Positions 35,545 through 38,163 of a stretch of DNA of 38,163 nucleotides are shown in pieces. The DNA is from Aquabacterium sp. GTDB lineage: Bacteria > Pseudomonadota > Gammaproteobacteria > Burkholderiales > Burkholderiaceae_C. The DNA lies in the NCBI GenBank assembly GCA_023150345.1, contig JAKLLB010000036.1, positions 1 to 38,163 of the forward strand. Reading direction: 5' to 3'. Within the stretch, counting starts at the first letter, position 1. Each line of letters starts with the position of its first letter. The notes beneath the pieces were generated by a model that ran no database searches, was not told the origin of the DNA, and saw only the letters and a list, made by a program, of their open reading frames with translations. The translations under genes were made by a program, and so were the position numbers.

Positions 35545-37836
35545 TCAGCCCCGGCCGAGCTCGTGCAGCACCTGCGCCCAGGCCATCATCCAGCCGTGCA
35601 GCGCCTGTCCGTGCCGGAAGCCCAGTGCGGCATCCCACAGCGGCATGTCGCGCCGCGAGGCCAGGGTGTCGCACAGCGCGAGCTCGAGGCTGTGCCCGGC
35701 CACGACGTGCACCCACTGGCGGCCCGGCCATGTGGGCTCGCTGGCCTCGGGCATGCCCCAGGGCGTGCCCACGCCCAGTACCACTTCTGCCTGCGCCGGC
35801 AGCGGTTCGTCACCCACCACCCAGCAGGCGGATTCGGGCACCGAGAGCTGCGCTGCCAGCTGCGCGCGGTCGGCGAGGTTCGCGCAGGCGATCGCGATGG
35901 CCACCGGCGCGCGCGCGGCCCAGTCGTCGAGCTGAGCCTGCAGCGCCGCTACCGTGGGCGCGGCCAGCGGGCTGTGGGCGTCGCCCGGCTGTACGCGGTG
36001 GCAGGCTGCGGCCAGCCGCGCCGGCAGTGTCGCCAGCTGCCACTGGAGGGTGTCGGCCAGGTAGCCGTTGGCCTGCCAGCGCTCGATGGCCACTTGGAGC
36101 TCGCGCAGCAGCTGGTCGTGTGCCAGGCGCGGCGCCGGGCCCAGCGTGACCAAACGCGGCGTGTGCACTTGTGGCGGCAATTGCGCCTGCACCTCGCTGC
36201 GCAGACGCTGCAGCATCACGCGTGACAGCGCGTCGTCCAGGCGTTGCAACTCGGCATCGTCCAGTGCCTGGCCCTGCTCGTGCGCCGCCCGCACCCGATG
36301 CAGCGCATGCACGGCACCGCGGCGGTGGTGGTCCAGCCAGCCGATGACTTCCTCGAGCAGGGGTGACTCGGCCAGCGGCGCGCCGCACAGCACCAGCGCC
36401 TGCGGCGCGTCGGCCGCCTGCCAGCCCGGCAGGCGCTGGGGCTCGTCGACGATCACGAGTTCGGGCTCCCAGGCGCGCCGGTGGGCTTCGTCCTGCGCCA
36501 GCGTGTCGGGGTCGAGGATGCGCACTTCCGAGGCGGCTGCCCACAGCGCGGCGCGCTCGTGCAGCGGGCCCTGTACCACCGCTGGCGGCGTCGCCAGCGC
36601 GTGCCCGGCCAGACGGCTCCACTCGTGGGCCCAGTCGGCCTTTTGTGTGGCGTGGCACAGCACGAGCACGCGGCGCAGCCCGAAGTGCTGCCGCCACAGG
36701 GTGGCAGCGGCCACTGCCTGCACGCGCTTGCCCAGGCCCCGATCGTCCGCGATCAGCGCACGGCCGGCGACCACCGCGAACAGCGCTCCCTCGGCCTGGT
36801 AGTCGGGCAGCTGTGTTGCACGCAGCAGCGACTGCAGCGCCGGGCTGCGCGCACCCTGCGGGCAGGCGGCCACGAGTTGCTGCAGGCGCCAGCGGCTGTC
36901 GCGCTCGTCGGCGCCGTGCATCCACACGGCATCGTCGATGTCCAGCGGATGACCGTGCCGCCTGGCCAGTTGCACGAGTCGGGGCAGCACATCGGCCCAG
37001 GCCGGTGAGGCGGGCTCGCCATCGGTCGTGCCCAAGCTGGTGCTGGCGAGCTCGTCGAGCTCCACCGGACATCCACGGCCCGGCTGCCACACCAGGTGGC
37101 GCAGGGCGTCGCGCTCGAACAGGCGCACCGCGCTGCGTGGCGGGCGATCATCGATCGCGGACTCGACCGCGGCGGGCTCGACGGTCGTGGGGGCCACCGC
37201 TGGGGCGGACGGCACCGCGGTGCCGTCGGGGCCTGCGTCGCTGGGGGCCGATGCCGCGGCCGCTGGCATCTCAGCCGGATTCGCGACCGGGTCCGCGCCC
37301 GGGTCTGCGTCCGCCTTCGCGACCGGGCGCGGCCGGGACGGGCGCCGGCGCTGGGTGGCTGGCGCGGGCGGGGCTTCGGCCTCGGTGCTGGGGCTGGGGG
37401 CGCGGCTGGTCGGGGTCTTGCGTGCGCGCTTGGTCGCGGTCTTGGCGGCCGTGGGCAGAGGCTCGACGGCGGGCTGCATCGCCTCGGGCGCTGTCGCGGG
37501 TCCGGGGCCGGCCAGGGCTTCGTCGACCGTGACGGCCGCGGGCGGTTCGACCTCCTGGGTCTGGCGCCGACTGCGGCTCGGCCGTCTTGTCGCTGTCTTG
37601 CGAGGCTCGGTCACCTCCGGCGCGGGCGTGGTGGGCGGCGTGGGCGGCGTGGGCGGACGTGCGTCGTCGTCGCGCCCAGGGGTGGCCCGCGCTCGCGACG
37701 TGCGGCGGCGCGCCGGGGTTGCCGCGGGTGCGGTTGCGTCGGCTGGCGCGTGGCCCGGCTCGGGCTTGGCGCTGGTGGAGGCATGCGGCGCGTCGGCGCT
37801 GGCGGTTTTGCGTCGGGTGCGGGAAGTGGTCGCCAT
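35545..37836 (-). CDS. SNF2-helicase-like protein with degenerate ATPase core
   Basis: A 763-residue protein. Residues 1-230 are low complexity, rich in Ala, Pro, Arg and Lys (TRRK, KRARK, RRRPSRPRP), like histone H1-type DNA-binding tails. From about 240 the SNF2 core begins: motif I is LIADDRGLGKRVQAV (361-375), where the usual Thr after Lys370 is Arg; motif II is VIVDEPQRLP (461-470). No clear motif VI arginine finger is found in the C-terminal third. It may bind DNA without active translocation. The start at 37836 (MATTSRT) was chosen; the extension to 37944 would run into tgt. It follows tgt on the same strand. Confidence 0.72.
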   Translation of the reverse strand: MATTSRTRRKTASADAPHASTSAKPEPGHAPADATAPAATPARRRTSRARATPGRDDDARPPTPPTPPTTPAPEVTEPRKTATRRPSRSRRQTQEVEPPAAVTVDEALAGPGPATAPEAMQPAVEPLPTAAKTATKRARKTPTSRAPSPSTEAEAPPAPATQRRRPSRPRPVAKADADPGADPVANPAEMPAAAASAPSDAGPDGTAVPSAPAVAPTTVEPAAVESAIDDRPPRSAVRLFERDALRHLVWQPGRGCPVELDELASTSLGTTDGEPASPAWADVLPRLVQLARRHGHPLDIDDAVWMHGADERDSRWRLQQLVAACPQGARSPALQSLLRATQLPDYQAEGALFAVVAGRALIADDRGLGKRVQAVAAATLWRQHFGLRRVLVLCHATQKADWAHEWSRLAGHALATPPAVVQGPLHERAALWAAASEVRILDPDTLAQDEAHRRAWEPELVIVDEPQRLPGWQAADAPQALVLCGAPLAESPLLEEVIGWLDHHRRGAVHALHRVRAAHEQGQALDDAELQRLDDALSRVMLQRLRSEVQAQLPPQVHTPRLVTLGPAPRLAHDQLLRELQVAIERWQANGYLADTLQWQLATLPARLAAACHRVQPGDAHSPLAAPTVAALQAQLDDWAARAPVAIAIACANLADRAQLAAQLSVPESACWVVGDEPLPAQAEVVLGVGTPWGMPEASEPTWPGRQWVHVVAGHSLELALCDTLASRRDMPLWDAALGFRHGQALHGWMMAWAQVLHELGRG

Positions 37837-37909
37837 GGGGCGTGTGGGTTCCGGTTCGATGGATGCGCGCGGCGGCGACCTTCGGCGGTCGTCAGGCCCG
37901 CCCGGGGGC

Positions 37910-38163
<254 letters not shown>

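Overview
The window is about 38 kb of very GC-rich DNA, gene-dense on both strands, with short intergenic gaps and many 4-base start/stop overlaps. Gene content (GTP-dependent pckG, a CoA-acylating methylmalonate-semialdehyde dehydrogenase with a divergent LysR regulator, DadA, a PEP-CTERM substrate beside a PrsT-type TPR protein, DUF2145, YiaA/B, tgt) points to a betaproteobacterium of the Burkholderiales, in the Rubrivivax/Leptothrix/Ideonella neighbourhood. This is family-level recognition, not a database match. I saw no rRNA, tRNA, CRISPR array, insertion sequence or phage gene.

Layout. 1-3.9 kb: a leftward operon alr-radA-metallophosphoesterase-small membrane protein. 4-6.2 kb: lplT and a DMT/EamA permease, rightward and overlapping. 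6.2-7.2 kb: a receiver-domain protein without an output domain. 7.3-10.2 kb: glutathione peroxidase, a DUF2332 protein, a triplet-repeat tract and an aromatic/aspartate aminotransferase. 10.3-12.9 kb: mmsA and a divergent LysR regulator with a dyad between them. 12.9-17.6 kb: an ornithine cyclodeaminase-family enzyme, a YecA/UPF0149 protein, a YegD-like Hsp70 and dadA. 17.8-21.6 kb: a PEP-CTERM surface protein and the TPR protein PrsT. 21.8-28.3 kb: a 71-residue orphan, UspA, a phosphoesterase, pckG, a MOSC protein, an Old Yellow Enzyme and an XRE-type regulator.

28.5-35.5 kb is the most unusual part: eight rightward genes, most of them overlapping. In order they are a YiaA/B membrane protein, an unknown exported membrane protein, DUF2145, an MFS-PlsC two-domain protein, a 76-residue two-helix membrane protein, a diverged Lgt-like transferase, a cysteine-rich radical SAM enzyme resembling the archaeal tetraether synthase (Tes/MJ0619) family, and a CPBP/CAAX-type intramembrane protease. 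Lysophospholipid transport, acyl transfer, diacylglyceryl transfer and radical chemistry on lipids in one transcription unit suggest an undescribed membrane-lipid (or lipid-anchor) modification pathway. A G8 tract at the end of the radical SAM gene is placed so that a -1 slip would fuse it to the protease.

35.5-38.2 kb: a large protein with a degenerate SNF2 ATPase core and a 230-residue low-complexity N-terminus, then the C-terminal end of tgt cut by the window edge.

Other points of note are a possible Cys-Gln thioester domain in the PEP-CTERM protein, a PrsT homologue without any lipobox cysteine, and a candidate small transcript or operator region between the convergent lysR and cyclodeaminase genes.
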